A DNA stretch of 64,000 bases, taken from NCBI RefSeq assembly GCF_001636055.1, contig NZ_CP011789.1, positions 1,860,001 through 1,924,000 of the forward strand, read 5' to 3'. A program made the position numbers and the translations under genes. Of this stretch, positions 20,192 to 29,674 are shown one piece after another; position 1 is the first letter of the stretch; the number at the start of each line of letters is the position of its first letter. This DNA is from Pseudomonas putida (GTDB lineage Bacteria; Pseudomonadota; Gammaproteobacteria; Pseudomonadales; Pseudomonadaceae). Below the pieces are notes generated by a model, which ran no database searches, was not told the origin of the DNA, and saw only the letters and a program-made list of their open reading frames with translations.

Positions 20192-20957
20192 GGCCCGGTC
20201 CGACCAGTAGCGCATCGAGCTGTTGCTGCGCCTTCTGCGCTGCCGCCTCCAGTCGCTGGACCTGTGCATGCTGTGCCTGGTCCGCTGTCGCGCCCAGGGC
20301 GCCACGCGCGGCGTTCAACTGGGCACGGCTCATGGCCGCAGCGATCTTGGCCCGTTTCAGCGCGCTCTCCTGATCAGCCCCTTGCGTGCCGGTGATGCGC
20401 TGAACTCGGGCTTGGCGCTCGGCCTGGCGGCGCGTTTCTTCGCGCTGCAGGCGTACAGTTCGTTGTTCGTGGCGCAGTCGCGCCTGATTGCGACGATGGC
20501 TGCGAGCGACCAGATGCTCGGCGGTCTGCGCCAGTCCACCGACGATCGGCACCAGGTTGTCCGGCAGTGGCAGCAGCTCGATGCAGTCGACCGGGCAGGG
20601 CGCCAGGCACAGGTCGCAGCCGGTGCACTCGCTGGCGATCACGGTATGCATCAGCTTGCTGGCACCAACGATGGCATCTACCGGGCAGGCCTGGATGCAC
20701 TTGGTGCAGCCGATGCACTCGGCTTCGCGGATGAAGGCGACCTGCGCTGGCGCCGCACGGCGCTCGGGGTCCGGGGCGATCACTGGCACCTGCAGCAGCT
20801 GGGCCAGGGCGGCGATGGTTTCGCTGCCGCCAGGCGGGCATTTGTTGATCGCTTCGCCCGCCGCCAGGCCTTCTGCGTAAGGTCGACAGCCTGCGTGATC
20901 GCATTTGCCACACTGGGTCTGCGGTAGCAGGGCGTCGATGCGGTGAATCAGGTTCAT
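20178..20957 (-). CDS. rnfB: Rnf complex iron-sulfur subunit B with long C-terminal tail
   Basis: A 259-residue protein. The N-terminal Fe-S domain has Cys16, Cys19, Cys24 and Cys40 ([16 protein letters not shown]). Two [4Fe-4S] ferredoxin motifs follow, at Cys81-Cys91 and Cys111-Cys121 and beyond. It lacks the N-terminal membrane helix of E. coli RsxB. After about residue 150 comes a charged Ala/Gln/Arg-rich coiled-coil tail of about 110 residues, with [20 protein letters not shown] reminiscent of the repeats at the C-terminus of RnfC. The start overlaps the rnfA stop by four bases. Confidence 0.88.
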   Translation of the reverse strand: MNLIHRIDALLPQTQCGKCDHAGCRPYAEGLAAGEAINKCPPGGSETIAALAQLLQVPVIAPDPERRAAPAQVAFIREAECIGCTKCIQACPVDAIVGASKLMHTVIASECTGCDLCLAPCPVDCIELLPLPDNLVPIVGGLAQTAEHLVARSHRRNQARLRHEQRTVRLQREETRRQAERQARVQRITGTQGADQESALKRAKIAAAMSRAQLNAARGALGATADQAQHAQVQRLEAAAQKAQQQLDALLVGPGHAGA

Positions 20958-21487
20958 TGTGTGAACAGTCCGTTGAAGCCAGAAAAGGCCATGGCCATGA
21001 CTCCGGCGCTTATCAGCTCGATCGGCAGGCCGCGAAAAGCGCGGGGCACATCAGGATGATCGAGACGTTGGCGCAGGTCGTCGAACAATGCCAGTGCCAG
21101 CCAGAACCCCATTCCCAGGGCCAGGGCCCAGGCGCCAGTAGCGGCTGGGCTGGATTGCGCTGTGGCCAAGTGCAACAGCAAGCCTAGCACCGCGACATTA
21201 CCCAGCAGCAGCGGGGCCAGGTTCTCTAACGGCCAATGAGGGCGCAGGCGCGCCAGTGCCGTCGGGATGCCCCACGCCAGCAGCGCCAGCAATGGCAACG
21301 CCAGCAACAGTTGCAGCCCTGCCAGCTGCGGCTGGCGAAGCAACAGGGCTGCGGGCACCATCAACAGCATCGACAGTGCGCTGCACAGGCCGAGCAGGTG
21401 CAGGCGTGCACGGTCGGGCGTGCCGCTGTGCAGGATCAGGTGATTGACCAGCGCGGCGCTGACCAGAACCAGGACGAAATCGCTCAT
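20954..21487 (-). CDS. rnfA: Rnf complex membrane subunit A, diverged
   Basis: A 177-residue polytopic protein starting [15 protein letters not shown] at 21485-21487. The C-terminal part ([26 protein letters not shown]) aligns clearly with RsxA. The two cysteines that hold the RnfA/RnfE [2Fe-2S] cluster are absent: the FLGLCPFMG segment is replaced, and NCAVLG reads NVAVLG with Val98. It heads the rnf operon. Function in electron transfer must therefore differ from the textbook complex. Confidence 0.82.
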   Translation of the reverse strand: MSDFVLVLVSAALVNHLILHSGTPDRARLHLLGLCSALSMLLMVPAALLLRQPQLAGLQLLLALPLLALLAWGIPTALARLRPHWPLENLAPLLLGNVAVLGLLLHLATAQSSPAATGAWALALGMGFWLALALFDDLRQRLDHPDVPRAFRGLPIELISAGVMAMAFSGFNGLFTQ

Positions 21488-21563
21488 GGAGGTGCCGAGG
21501 GCCGGGGATGGAACGATTATCCGGCAGGGAGCAGGCATTGGAAATGCCCAAAGAGGAGGCAAG

Positions 21564-21590
21564 CCAGGGGATCGCAGGACGATCCCCTGG
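21564..21590 (-). terminator. Hairpin downstream of metG
   Basis: An 11-bp stem CCAGGGGATCG (21564-21574) / CGATCCCCTGG (21580-21590) with a five-base loop, just past the metG stop. The U-rich tail is weak (CTTGCCTCCTCTTT), so termination may be partial, allowing some readthrough into the rnf operon. Confidence 0.6.
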
Positions 21591-21601
21591 GCAAGAAGGT
21601 C

Positions 21602-23641
21602 TTACTTGATACGCTGACCTGGCTTGGCGCCGCTGTCCGGGCTCAGCAGGTAGATCTCTTCACCGCCAGGGCCGGCAGCCATGACCATGCCTTCGGACAC
21701 ACCAAAGCGCATTTTCCGGGGTTTGAGGTTGGCCACCATCATGGTCAGTCGGCCTTCGAGCTTCGATGGGTCCGGGTAGGCCGACTTGATGCCGGAGAAC
21801 ACGTTGCGACGCTCGTCGCCGATGTCGAGGGTGAGTTGCAGCAGCTTGTCAGCACCGGCAACGGCCTCGGCCTTGACGATCAGCGCCACCCGCAGGTCGA
21901 CGGCGGCGAAGGTGTCGAACTCGATCTCGGCCGACAGCGGGTCCTTCTCCAGCTCGCCGTTGCCGGCCGGCGCCTTGCCTTCGGCGGCCAGCAGGTCTTC
22001 CTTGCTGGCGGCGACCATGGCTTCGACTTTGGCTGGCTCGATGCGGCTCATCAGGGCCTTGAACGGGTTCAGCTTGTGGTTTTCCAGGCGCGACTGCAGG
22101 TCGTTCCACTCAAGCGGTGCGACGTTGAGGAAGGCCTCGGCGTCGGCGGCCAGCACTGGAAGTACCGGCTTGAGGAAGATCACCAGCTGGCGGAACAGGT
22201 TGATGCCCTGGGCGCAGATGGCCTGGACTTCATCCTGCTTGCCTTCCTGCTTGGCCAGCGACCACGGTGCCTTGTCGGCGATCCAGGCGTTGGCGCGGTC
22301 GGCCAGGGCCATGATTTCGCGCATGGCACGGCCAAAGTCACGGGCCTCGTAGGCTTCGGCGATCGAGGGTGCGGCGGTCAGGAAGGCTTCGGTCAGCTCC
22401 GGTGCGGCGTCGCCAGCAACCATTACGCCTTCATTGCCCTTGTGGATGAAGCCTGCGCAGCGGCTGGCAATGTTGACCACCTTGCCCACCAGGTCGGAGT
22501 TGACCTTCTGCACGAAGTCCTCGAGGTTCAAGTCGAGATCGTCGACCCCACGGCCCAGCTTGGCTGCGTAGTAGTAACGCAGGTACTCGGGCTGCAGGTG
22601 GTCGAGGTAGGTGCGGGCCTTGATGAAGGTGCCGCGAGACTTGGACATCTTCGCGCCGTTGACCGTCAGGTAGCCGTGCACGTTGACGGCAGACGGCTTG
22701 CGGAAACCTGCACCTTCGAGCATGGCGGGCCAGAAGAGCGCGTGGAAGTTGACGATGTCCTTGCCGATGAAGTGATACAGCTCGGCTTTGGAGTCTGCGT
22801 TCCAGAACGCGTCGAAGTCCAGCTCCGGGCGGCGGTCACAGAGGTTCTTGAAGCTCGCCATGTAGCCGATCGGCGCATCCAGCCAGACATAGAAGTACTT
22901 GCCCGGCTCGCCCGGAATCTCGAAGCCGAAGTACGGTGCGTCACGGGAAATGTCCCACTCCTGCAGACCGGAATCCAGCCACTCGGCGAGTTTGTTGGCG
23001 ACCGCGTCCTGCAAGGTGCCACTGCGTGTCCACTGCTGCAGCATGGCCTGGAAATCGGGCAGCTTGAAGAAGAAGTGCTGGGAGTCGCGCAGTACTGGCG
23101 TGGCACCGGAAATCGCCGACTTGGGGTTCTTCAGCTCGGTGGGGGCATAGGTGGCACCGCACTTCTCGCAGTTGTCGCCATACTGGTCCTCGGTCCCGCA
23201 CTTGGGGCAGGTGCCCTTGATGAAGCGGTCGGCCAGGAACATGCCCTTCTCGGGGTCGTAGTACTGGGTCACGGAGCGATTGGCGATGTGCCCGGCTTCA
23301 CGCAGGCGCGTGTAGATCAGGCTCGACAGCTCGCGGTTCTCTTCGCTGTGGGTGGAGTGGAAGTTATCGAACTCGACCAGGAAGTCGGCGAAGTCACTGC
23401 TGTGCTCGGCCTGGACGTTGGCGATCAACTGCTCGGGCGTGATGCCTTCTTTCTCTGCGCGCAGCATGATCGCCGAACCGTGGGCGTCGTCGGCGCAGAC
23501 ATAGATGCACTGGTTGCCACGCAGTTTCTGGAAGCGTACCCACATGTCCGTCTGGATGTACTCAAGCATATGGCCAAGATGGATGGATCCATTGGCATAG
23601 GGCAGGGCGCTGGTGACGAGAATCTGGCGTGGCTCGGACAT
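21602..23641 (-). CDS. metG: Methionyl-tRNA synthetase
   Basis: A 679-residue class I synthetase. It shows the HIGH-type HLGH at 21-24, a zinc-binding knuckle [17 protein letters not shown] near 146-162, KMSKS in [10 protein letters not shown], an anticodon-binding helical domain, and the C-terminal Trbp111-like tRNA-binding domain ([14 protein letters not shown] to the end). The start MSEPRQ at 23639-23641 is chosen because the catalytic fold begins immediately; a 31-residue extension has no support. Divergent from apbC, with a shared 160-bp promoter region. Confidence 0.97.
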   Translation of the reverse strand: MSEPRQILVTSALPYANGSIHLGHMLEYIQTDMWVRFQKLRGNQCIYVCADDAHGSAIMLRAEKEGITPEQLIANVQAEHSSDFADFLVEFDNFHSTHSEENRELSSLIYTRLREAGHIANRSVTQYYDPEKGMFLADRFIKGTCPKCGTEDQYGDNCEKCGATYAPTELKNPKSAISGATPVLRDSQHFFFKLPDFQAMLQQWTRSGTLQDAVANKLAEWLDSGLQEWDISRDAPYFGFEIPGEPGKYFYVWLDAPIGYMASFKNLCDRRPELDFDAFWNADSKAELYHFIGKDIVNFHALFWPAMLEGAGFRKPSAVNVHGYLTVNGAKMSKSRGTFIKARTYLDHLQPEYLRYYYAAKLGRGVDDLDLNLEDFVQKVNSDLVGKVVNIASRCAGFIHKGNEGVMVAGDAAPELTEAFLTAAPSIAEAYEARDFGRAMREIMALADRANAWIADKAPWSLAKQEGKQDEVQAICAQGINLFRQLVIFLKPVLPVLAADAEAFLNVAPLEWNDLQSRLENHKLNPFKALMSRIEPAKVEAMVAASKEDLLAAEGKAPAGNGELEKDPLSAEIEFDTFAAVDLRVALIVKAEAVAGADKLLQLTLDIGDERRNVFSGIKSAYPDPSKLEGRLTMMVANLKPRKMRFGVSEGMVMAAGPGGEEIYLLSPDSGAKPGQRIK

Positions 23642-23801
23642 GGTGGCTCGGCTACTTATCTGGCGACGGGTAAAAATTGAGGATGATCGGCCACTATAAA
23701 GGGCTGGGAAATATATTTCACCCCGCACACGCATCTGCTGACGGTTGACGGGTTAGCATAGGCGCCTGATTCACTTTTTTCGGAATGCCACGGGAGTCTC
23801 C

Positions 23802-24896
23802 ATGAGTGCCGTCACACGTGCCGCCATTGAAGGCGTGCTTCGCCAGTACACCGACCCCTACCTGAACCAGGACCCGGTCAGCGCCGGTTGCGTGCGGGCG
23901 ATCGACATTCAAGGTGGGCAGGTCAGTGTGCAGTTGCAGCTGGGCTATGCCGCTGCACTGTTTCGCAACGGCTGGGCTCAGGTATTGCAAACGGCGATCG
24001 AGAACCTCGAAGGCGTGACGTCTGCGCAGGTGAGCATCGATACGCTGATCGCCACGCACAAGGCCCAGGCCCAGGTGCCTGCGCTGGCCAATGTGAAGAA
24101 TGTCATCGCCGTGGCTTCGGGCAAGGGCGGCGTCGGCAAGTCGACCACTGCCGCCAACCTGGCCTTGGCCCTGGCTCGCGAGGGCGCGAGGGTCGGTATT
24201 CTCGATGCGGACATCTACGGCCCAAGCCAGGGTGTGATGTTCGGGATCCCCGAAGGCACCCGCCCGCAGATTCGCGAGCAGAAGTGGTTCGTGCCGATCA
24301 AGGCCCATGGCGTCGAGGTGATGTCGATGGCGTTCCTGACCGACGACAACACACCGATGGTCTGGCGTGGCCCGATGGTTTCCGGCGCCTTGCTGCAACT
24401 GGTGACCCAGACCGCCTGGGACGACCTCGACTACCTGGTGATCGACATGCCGCCGGGCACTGGCGACATTCAACTGACCCTGGCGCAGAAAGTGCCGGTA
24501 GCCGGTTCCGTGATCGTCACCACCCCGCAGGACCTGGCGCTGCTGGATGCGAAGAAGGGTGTCGAGATGTTCCGCAAGGTCAACATCCCGGTCCTCGGTG
24601 TGGTGGAGAACATGGCGGTGCACATCTGCTCGAACTGCGGTCATGCCGAGCACCTGTTCGGTGAAGGTGGCGGTGAGAAGCTGGCGGCGCAGTATGGCGT
24701 CGAGTTGCTGGCGTCGTTGCCGCTGTCGATGCTGATTCGCGAGCAGGCAGACAGCGGCAAGCCGACAGCGATCGCCGAGCCGGAAAGCCAGATTGCCATG
24801 GTCTACCAAGAGCTGGCCCGTCAGGTGGGGGCTCGGATCGTGCTACAGGAAGCGGCGGCGCCGGCAATGCCGAGCATTACCATCAGCGAAGATTGA
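23802..24896 (+). CDS. apbC: Fe-S cluster carrier ATPase ApbC (Mrp family)
   Basis: A 364-residue P-loop protein that binds and transfers [4Fe-4S] clusters in the cytosol. It has an N-terminal MIP18-like domain (1-90), deviant Walker A SGKGGVGKS at 106-114, the DADIYGPSQG switch, IDMPPGTGD, and the cluster-binding CxxC pair Cys276/Cys279 (CSNCGH). The ATG follows GGGAGTC. It is transcribed alone and ends near a long hairpin followed by a terminator. Confidence 0.95.
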   Translation: MSAVTRAAIEGVLRQYTDPYLNQDPVSAGCVRAIDIQGGQVSVQLQLGYAAALFRNGWAQVLQTAIENLEGVTSAQVSIDTLIATHKAQAQVPALANVKNVIAVASGKGGVGKSTTAANLALALAREGARVGILDADIYGPSQGVMFGIPEGTRPQIREQKWFVPIKAHGVEVMSMAFLTDDNTPMVWRGPMVSGALLQLVTQTAWDDLDYLVIDMPPGTGDIQLTLAQKVPVAGSVIVTTPQDLALLDAKKGVEMFRKVNIPVLGVVENMAVHICSNCGHAEHLFGEGGGEKLAAQYGVELLASLPLSMLIREQADSGKPTAIAEPESQIAMVYQELARQVGARIVLQEAAAPAMPSITISED

Positions 24897-24907
24897 TCCG
24901 CCGGCTT

Positions 24908-24955
24908 ACGCAAGCTCAGCAGGAGCGGCACAAGCCGTTCCTGCTGGGCTTGCGT
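24908..24955 (+). other. Long imperfect hairpin after apbC
   Basis: ACGCAAGC (24908-24915) pairs with GCTTGCGT (24948-24955). Inside it CAGCAGGA pairs with TCCTGCTG and GCGGC with GCCG, giving a stem of more than 20 pairs with a tetra-base loop. It lies between the apbC stop and the T-rich terminator and may protect the 3' end of the message. Confidence 0.6.
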
Positions 24956-24971
24956 CGTTTTGCGCAGGCAC

Positions 24972-25002
24972 AAAAAAACCCGCCGGAAGGCGGGTTTTTT
25001 TT
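24972..25002. terminator. Bidirectional terminator between apbC and the cold-shock gene
   Basis: CCCGCC (24979-24984), GGAA loop, GGCGGG (24989-24994), with seven A before and eight T after, so it works for both convergent genes. Confidence 0.92.
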
Positions 25003-25025
25003 GAAAGCGAGGAAGCTAAATCGAC

Positions 25026-25235
25026 TTAGGCGATTTGAACTTCTTCAGCCTGCATGCCTTTCTGGCCGCGGGTAGCGACGAAAGTAACAGCCTGGCCTTC
25101 TTTCAGGGTTTTGAAGCCGTCAGCCTGGATGGCTTTGAAGTGTACGAACAGGTCGTCACCCGACTGAGGAGTGATGAAGCCGTAGCCCTTCTCATCGTTG
25201 AACCACTTAACAACACCGGATTGGCGATTGGACAT
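25026..25235 (-). CDS. Cold-shock domain protein (CspA family)
   Basis: A 69-residue single cold-shock domain that binds single-stranded RNA and DNA. RNP1 (KGYGFI) and RNP2 (DLFVHF) are intact, and the length is that of CspA/CapB-type proteins. The sequence alone does not say whether it is cold-induced. An AGGAGACAG ribosome site precedes the ATG. The message probably has a structured leader within the 325-bp upstream gap. Confidence 0.95.
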   Translation of the reverse strand: MSNRQSGVVKWFNDEKGYGFITPQSGDDLFVHFKAIQADGFKTLKEGQAVTFVATRGQKGMQAEEVQIA

Positions 25236-25560
25236 GTGTCTGTCTCCTTGGACAAAGTAGATTTCGGCTCAGGAATTGCCCTGGCCGGGACTGAGTGCAA
25301 AGAGAGCGGAAAATTCAGCGATGGGCCGATCAGGATCGTGCATCAAACAGATTCTCGGTGTCACGTGCAGCACAGTGGCGCCACCTTACCCCACTTTCCG
25401 CAAGCTGCCAATGGCCAACAGCGGCTTTGATGAAATTCGGATCGGCGGGCGGCCAGCCCCCGTCCGGCGCGGGATAGGGGCAGGGAACTTTAACGCGCGC
25501 GCCAGGACCGGTAAGATGCGCATCTCGTTTTTTCACCTCGTACTTTCAGGACATCCCGCC
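25236..25560. other. Divergent region between cold-shock gene and dcd, with dcd promoter
   Basis: A 325-bp gap. On the plus strand TTTAAC (25489-25494) and TAAGAT (25512-25517), 17 bases apart, form a plausible promoter for dcd. On the minus strand the leader of the cold-shock gene must occupy the left part; I see no distinctive cold-box motif. No coding frame here is convincing. Confidence 0.4.
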
Positions 25561-26127
25561 ATGAGCATCAAATCGGACAAGTGGATTCGCCGCATGGCGC
25601 AGGAACACGGCATGATCGAGCCGTTCGTCGAGCGCCAGGTGCGGGGCGAACAGGACAGCCGGGTGATCTCCTTCGGTGTCTCCAGCTACGGCTACGACGT
25701 ACGTTGCGCCGATGAATTCAAGGTGTTCACCAACATCAATTCGGCCACCGTCGATCCGAAGAACTTCGATGCCGGCAGCTTCGTCGACATCAAGAGCGAC
25801 GTCTGCATCATCCCGCCGAACTCCTTCGCCCTGGCCCGTACTGTCGAGTACTTCCGCATTCCGCGCGATGTCCTGACCATCTGCCTGGGCAAGAGCACTT
25901 ATGCCCGCTGCGGCATCATCGTAAATGTCACCCCCCTGGAGCCGGAGTGGGAGGGGCACGTCACCCTCGAGTTCTCCAACACCACCACACTGCCGGCCAA
26001 GATCTACGCCAACGAAGGCGTGGCCCAGATGTTGTTCCTGCAATCCGATGAAGAGTGCGAGGTGTCGTACAAGGATCGCGGCGGCAAATACCAGGGCCAG
26101 CGCGGCGTCACGCTGCCACGTACCTGA
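25561..26127 (+). CDS. dcd: dCTP deaminase
   Basis: Converts dCTP to dUTP, supplying dTMP synthesis. The 188-residue trimeric dUTPase-fold protein shows [31 protein letters not shown] with the catalytic-site Ser112 and Arg116, and LEFSNTT with the general base Glu137. The ATG at 25561 gives the standard length; upstream in-frame sequence is promoter DNA. Confidence 0.97.
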   Translation: MSIKSDKWIRRMAQEHGMIEPFVERQVRGEQDSRVISFGVSSYGYDVRCADEFKVFTNINSATVDPKNFDAGSFVDIKSDVCIIPPNSFALARTVEYFRIPRDVLTICLGKSTYARCGIIVNVTPLEPEWEGHVTLEFSNTTTLPAKIYANEGVAQMLFLQSDEECEVSYKDRGGKYQGQRGVTLPRT

Positions 26128-26223
26128 GCCGACGAGCTGGGGGAATTAGTTCCCCTTTTGCCACTCCAACGAGGTAAGTCCCCGGCGTGCATGACGTACG
26201 CCGGCCCTCGTCAGGAGCAGCCC

Positions 26224-26460
26224 ATGAAACTCGATCCTGCAATCAGCGCGAAGCTGGCCGTCCTGCAGCCGAACCAGATCGGCATGATGGCCTGGACTCT
26301 GCTCGCGCACCCGCATCCGCCGACGGATCTGCACGCCGGTGGCGTCCCGCACCAGCCTGATCCCGATACCCCGCAACCCCCCGAGCCTGGCGAGCACCCG
26401 CCGATGGAGCCGGGCGAGCCGACCTTGCCCGACGAGCCGCCTCCGGCGCCAGTCGCCTGA
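26224..26460 (+). CDS. Small Pro-rich protein of unknown function
   Basis: A 78-residue protein with a good ribosome site (AGGAGC) 6 bases before the ATG at 26224. An N-terminal helix-forming part (MKLDPAISAKLAVLQPNQIG, 1-20) and a short hydrophobic stretch (MMAWTLLAHP) precede a C-terminal half of about 40 residues very rich in Pro, Glu and Asp. There is no signal peptide. I do not recognise a family. It ends flush against the convergent pdeM stop. Confidence 0.6.
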   Translation: MKLDPAISAKLAVLQPNQIGMMAWTLLAHPHPPTDLHAGGVPHQPDPDTPQPPEPGEHPPMEPGEPTLPDEPPPAPVA

Positions 26461-27117
26461 TCAGGCCGGCACTGCCCAGACCCGTTGATCGCCCACGACG
26501 AACAGGCGGGCGCCGGGCTCTGGTTGCACCGTCCAACCGCCGGTGAACTCGCCGAACGCCGGCAGCAGGCTGACCTTTGCGTGGAACATGAAGCACGCCA
26601 GGCGCAGGCGTTGGCGGCCACGACCACGCAGGACGCACGCCGGATGGACATGGCCTGCGATCACCGGATGCTCGGGGTGAGCGCCGGTCTCGTGCTGTAG
26701 CGCGAATGGCGGCAGTAGCAAAGGCTCGTCGACAACGTCAATGGCGAGCTCCTGCGGCGGATCGCCAGCATGACGGTCGTGATTGCCTCGCACCAGGACC
26801 ACCCGTAACCCTGGGTGCCGTTCGCGCCATGCAGCTACACGGGCCAGGGTGGCAGGTGCTCGCGCACTACGTGCGTGGAGAAAGTCGCCGAGCACGATCA
26901 ACTGCTGGCAATCGTAATGCTGCAAGAGCGTGTCCAGGCGATCCAGGGTCGCCTGGGTAGTACCGCGTGGCACCGGTTGGTGCAGGGCGCGGTAGCTGGC
27001 GGCCTTGCCAATGTGCAGGTCGGCAACCAGAAGGGCGCGCCGGGCTGGCCAGTAGAGCGCTTTTTCAGGTAACAGCCACAGCGTTTCGCCGCAATGTTCG
27101 ATCGCCAGGTGGTGCAC
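26461..27117 (-). CDS. pdeM: Ligase-associated metallophosphoesterase nuclease PdeM (MPE)
   Basis: A 218-residue calcineurin-like phosphoesterase. The metal motifs are ADLHIGK (Asp33, His35), LGDFLHAR, RGNHDRH and AGHVHP. P. putida MPE from this cluster type has been described as a Mn-dependent DNA endonuclease. It lies three bases downstream of the Lhr helicase gene and is the last member of the exonuclease-ligase-helicase-nuclease operon. Confidence 0.93.
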   Translation of the reverse strand: MHHLAIEHCGETLWLLPEKALYWPARRALLVADLHIGKAASYRALHQPVPRGTTQATLDRLDTLLQHYDCQQLIVLGDFLHARSARAPATLARVAAWRERHPGLRVVLVRGNHDRHAGDPPQELAIDVVDEPLLLPPFALQHETGAHPEHPVIAGHVHPACVLRGRGRQRLRLACFMFHAKVSLLPAFGEFTGGWTVQPEPGARLFVVGDQRVWAVPA

Positions 27118-27119
27118 GT

Positions 27120-29606
27120 TCAGGATTTCCTCCGTTCAGTTCCCGCAAGGTCGCTCATGGTTCGGCTCGCCGCCTTTTCGAGATCCGCCACCATCCGGGC
27201 GATGCGGTCTGCCAGTTTTTCCGTGCTCAGGGTTTCGCGCATGCCCTCGACCAATAGGGCGAAGGCCAGCGGCCCGGGCCGGCGCAAGGCGTGCAGATCG
27301 AGGCGCAATCCTGACATTTTCTGCAACTGCTGATGCAGGCGCTCGATCTCCAGCTCCTCACGCAGCACCTCGTCACGCGCCTGGCCCAGCAGCAGATTGC
27401 CAGCGTCATGCTTGCGAAACACCTCGTAGAACAGACCACTGGAGGCCTGGAGCTGGCGCGTGCTTTTCTGCGCGGCGGGATAGCCGCCGAATACCAGCCC
27501 GGCGATCTGGGCAATTTCACGAAAGCGCCGCAGCGCCATCTCGCCAGCATTCAGACTGGCCAGCACATCTTCCAGCAAATTGTCCGCAGCCAGTGCATCG
27601 GGCAAGTGCGCGGCCCAGTCCACAGGGCTTGCTGCGAGCAGTTCGAAGCCGTAGTCATTGACCGCGATCGATACCGACAGCGGCTGCACGCGGCTGACCC
27701 GCCAGGCGATCAGGTTGGCAAGGCCCAGATTGGCCATGCGCCCGGCAAAGGGATAGAGAAACAGGTGCCAGCCCTGGCGCGAGTGCAGGGTTTCGGCCAG
27801 CAATGTGCGCTGTGTGGGCAGGGCCGACCAGCTCGCCTGAAGTGTCAGCAGGGGGCGAACGGCATGCATTTCCGCGCCTTCGTAGCGGCCGTGGGCTGCT
27901 GCATCCAGACGCTCGACCAGCGCCTGCGCCAGCTCGCTCGACAGCGGCATGCGTCCGCCATTCCAGCGTGCTACCGCCGCCTTGCGCGCGGTGCTGCGGC
28001 GCACGTAGGCGGTCATGTTCTCGACCCTTACCAGCTCCAGGATACGTCCGCCGAACAACAGCGCGTCACCGGGCTTGAGACGGGCAATGAAAGATTCCTC
28101 CACACTGCCCAGCGACTTGCCGCCGCCCCCTTTGCTCCAGTACTTCAACTGCAGGCTGGCGTCGCTGACGATGGTGCCGATACCCAGACGATGACGCCGG
28201 GCGAGGCGCTCGCTGGCCACGCGCCAGATGCCGTCGGGGTACGCTGCGACGCGCTGGTAGTCCGGGTAGGCGGTGAGCGAGCTGCCGCCATTGCGCACAA
28301 ATGACAGTGCCCATTGCCACTGGCTCTCTTCGAGATCGCGAAAGGCCCAGGTGCTGCGAACCTCCTCGAACAGTTCGGCCGGTCGGAAACCACTGCCCAG
28401 CGCCATGCTGACCAGATGCTGGACCAGCACGTCCATGCTCAGGCGCGGCGAATAGCGTGCCTCGATATGCCCGGCAGCCAGCGCCTGGCGTGCCGCGGCC
28501 GCTTCCACCAGTTCAAGGCTGTGGGTTGGTACCAGGGTCACCCGTGAGGTACGCCCAGGTGCGTGCCCAGAGCGGCCTGCACGTTGCAGCAGGCGGGCGA
28601 TGCCTTTGGCCGAGCCGATCTGCAGGACGCGTTCGACGGGCAGGAAATCCACTCCCAGGTCGAGGCTCGAGGTGCAGACCACCGCCTTCAGCGTGCCCTG
28701 CTTGAGGCTGCGCTCGACCCAGTCACGGGCGTGCCGGGCAAGCGATGCGTGGTGCAGGGCGATCAGTCCCGCCCACTCGGGATGCGCCTCGAGCAGGGCC
28801 TGGTACCAGAGCTCGGCCTGGGCGCGGGTGTTGGTGAACACCAGGCTGCTGGCGCTGGCCTCGATCTCGGCGCTGACCTGAGGGAGCATCTTCAGCCCCA
28901 TGTGCCCGGCCCAGGGGAAGCGTTCGATCGCGCTCGGCACCAGGGTGTCGACCAGGATGCGCTTGTCCTGACGGCCCTGAACCAGTCGCCCGCCGGCAGG
29001 CAGCAAGACCTCAAGGGCGTGCGGCAGGTTGCCGAGGGTGGCCGAAAGCCCCCACACCACCAGTTGCGGCTGCCAGCGCCGCAGCCGGGCCAGGGCCAGT
29101 TGCAACTGCACGCCGCGCTTGTTGCCGAGCAGTTCGTGCCATTCATCGACCACCACCAGGCGCAGGCTGGCGAAGTCGGCGGCAGCCTGTTCGCGGGTCA
29201 GCAGCAGGGTGAGGCTTTCGGGAGTGGTGACCAGCGTGCTGGGCAGGCGCCGGGCCTGGCGTGCACGTTCGGCACTGGTAGTGTCACCGCTGCGTACCCC
29301 GATGGTCCAGTTCAGCTCCAATTCGTCCAGCGGTGCTTGCAGCGCGCGCGCGGTATCGCTGGCCAGGGCGCGCATCGGTGTGACCCACAGCACTTGGAGT
29401 GGCGCCGGTCGGCGTGCGTCGTGCAACTGTGCGAAAGCGCGCAGGGCGCCGAGCCAGACGGCGTAGGTCTTGCCGCTGCCGGTGCTGGCATGCAGCAGGC
29501 CCGACTCGCCGCGCTGGATCGCCGCCCAGACGCTGCGCTGGAAGGCGAAAGGCTTCCAGTTGCGGGAGGCGAACCAGGTGTTGGCGAGGTCGGAAGGGGA
29601 TGGCAT
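27120..29606 (-). CDS. Ligase-associated DEXH-box DNA helicase (Lhr-Core)
   Basis: An 828-residue superfamily 2 ATP-dependent 3'-5' DNA translocase. Walker A is ASTGSGKT (40-47), Walker [11 protein letters not shown], motif [11 protein letters not shown], and motif [14 protein letters not shown]. The Lhr winged-helix and signature domains fill the C-terminal half. Its length fits the Lhr-Core form, without the long extension of E. coli Lhr. Gene context with ligase, exonuclease and MPE defines the known repair cluster. Confidence 0.94.
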   Translation of the reverse strand: MPSPSDLANTWFASRNWKPFAFQRSVWAAIQRGESGLLHASTGSGKTYAVWLGALRAFAQLHDARRPAPLQVLWVTPMRALASDTARALQAPLDELELNWTIGVRSGDTTSAERARQARRLPSTLVTTPESLTLLLTREQAAADFASLRLVVVDEWHELLGNKRGVQLQLALARLRRWQPQLVVWGLSATLGNLPHALEVLLPAGGRLVQGRQDKRILVDTLVPSAIERFPWAGHMGLKMLPQVSAEIEASASSLVFTNTRAQAELWYQALLEAHPEWAGLIALHHASLARHARDWVERSLKQGTLKAVVCTSSLDLGVDFLPVERVLQIGSAKGIARLLQRAGRSGHAPGRTSRVTLVPTHSLELVEAAAARQALAAGHIEARYSPRLSMDVLVQHLVSMALGSGFRPAELFEEVRSTWAFRDLEESQWQWALSFVRNGGSSLTAYPDYQRVAAYPDGIWRVASERLARRHRLGIGTIVSDASLQLKYWSKGGGGKSLGSVEESFIARLKPGDALLFGGRILELVRVENMTAYVRRSTARKAAVARWNGGRMPLSSELAQALVERLDAAAHGRYEGAEMHAVRPLLTLQASWSALPTQRTLLAETLHSRQGWHLFLYPFAGRMANLGLANLIAWRVSRVQPLSVSIAVNDYGFELLAASPVDWAAHLPDALAADNLLEDVLASLNAGEMALRRFREIAQIAGLVFGGYPAAQKSTRQLQASSGLFYEVFRKHDAGNLLLGQARDEVLREELEIERLHQQLQKMSGLRLDLHALRRPGPLAFALLVEGMRETLSTEKLADRIARMVADLEKAASRTMSDLAGTERRKS

Positions 29607-29674
29607 CGGCGGCCGGTCTCGTCGAAGGCTGTGCTTCTACAGACCGGCCGCAAGGTGCTTTGGTTTGATCGGGA

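Noticed and set aside
17189..20957. A hidden rnfC gene in the rnf operon
   Set aside because: rnfB and rnfD overlap by 14 bases, and no NADH/FMN-binding RnfC motif was found in any frame of the operon.
21236..23680. Long plus-strand open frame of about 814 codons
   Set aside because: It is the mirror of metG and rnfA codons; metG on the minus strand has all synthetase motifs.
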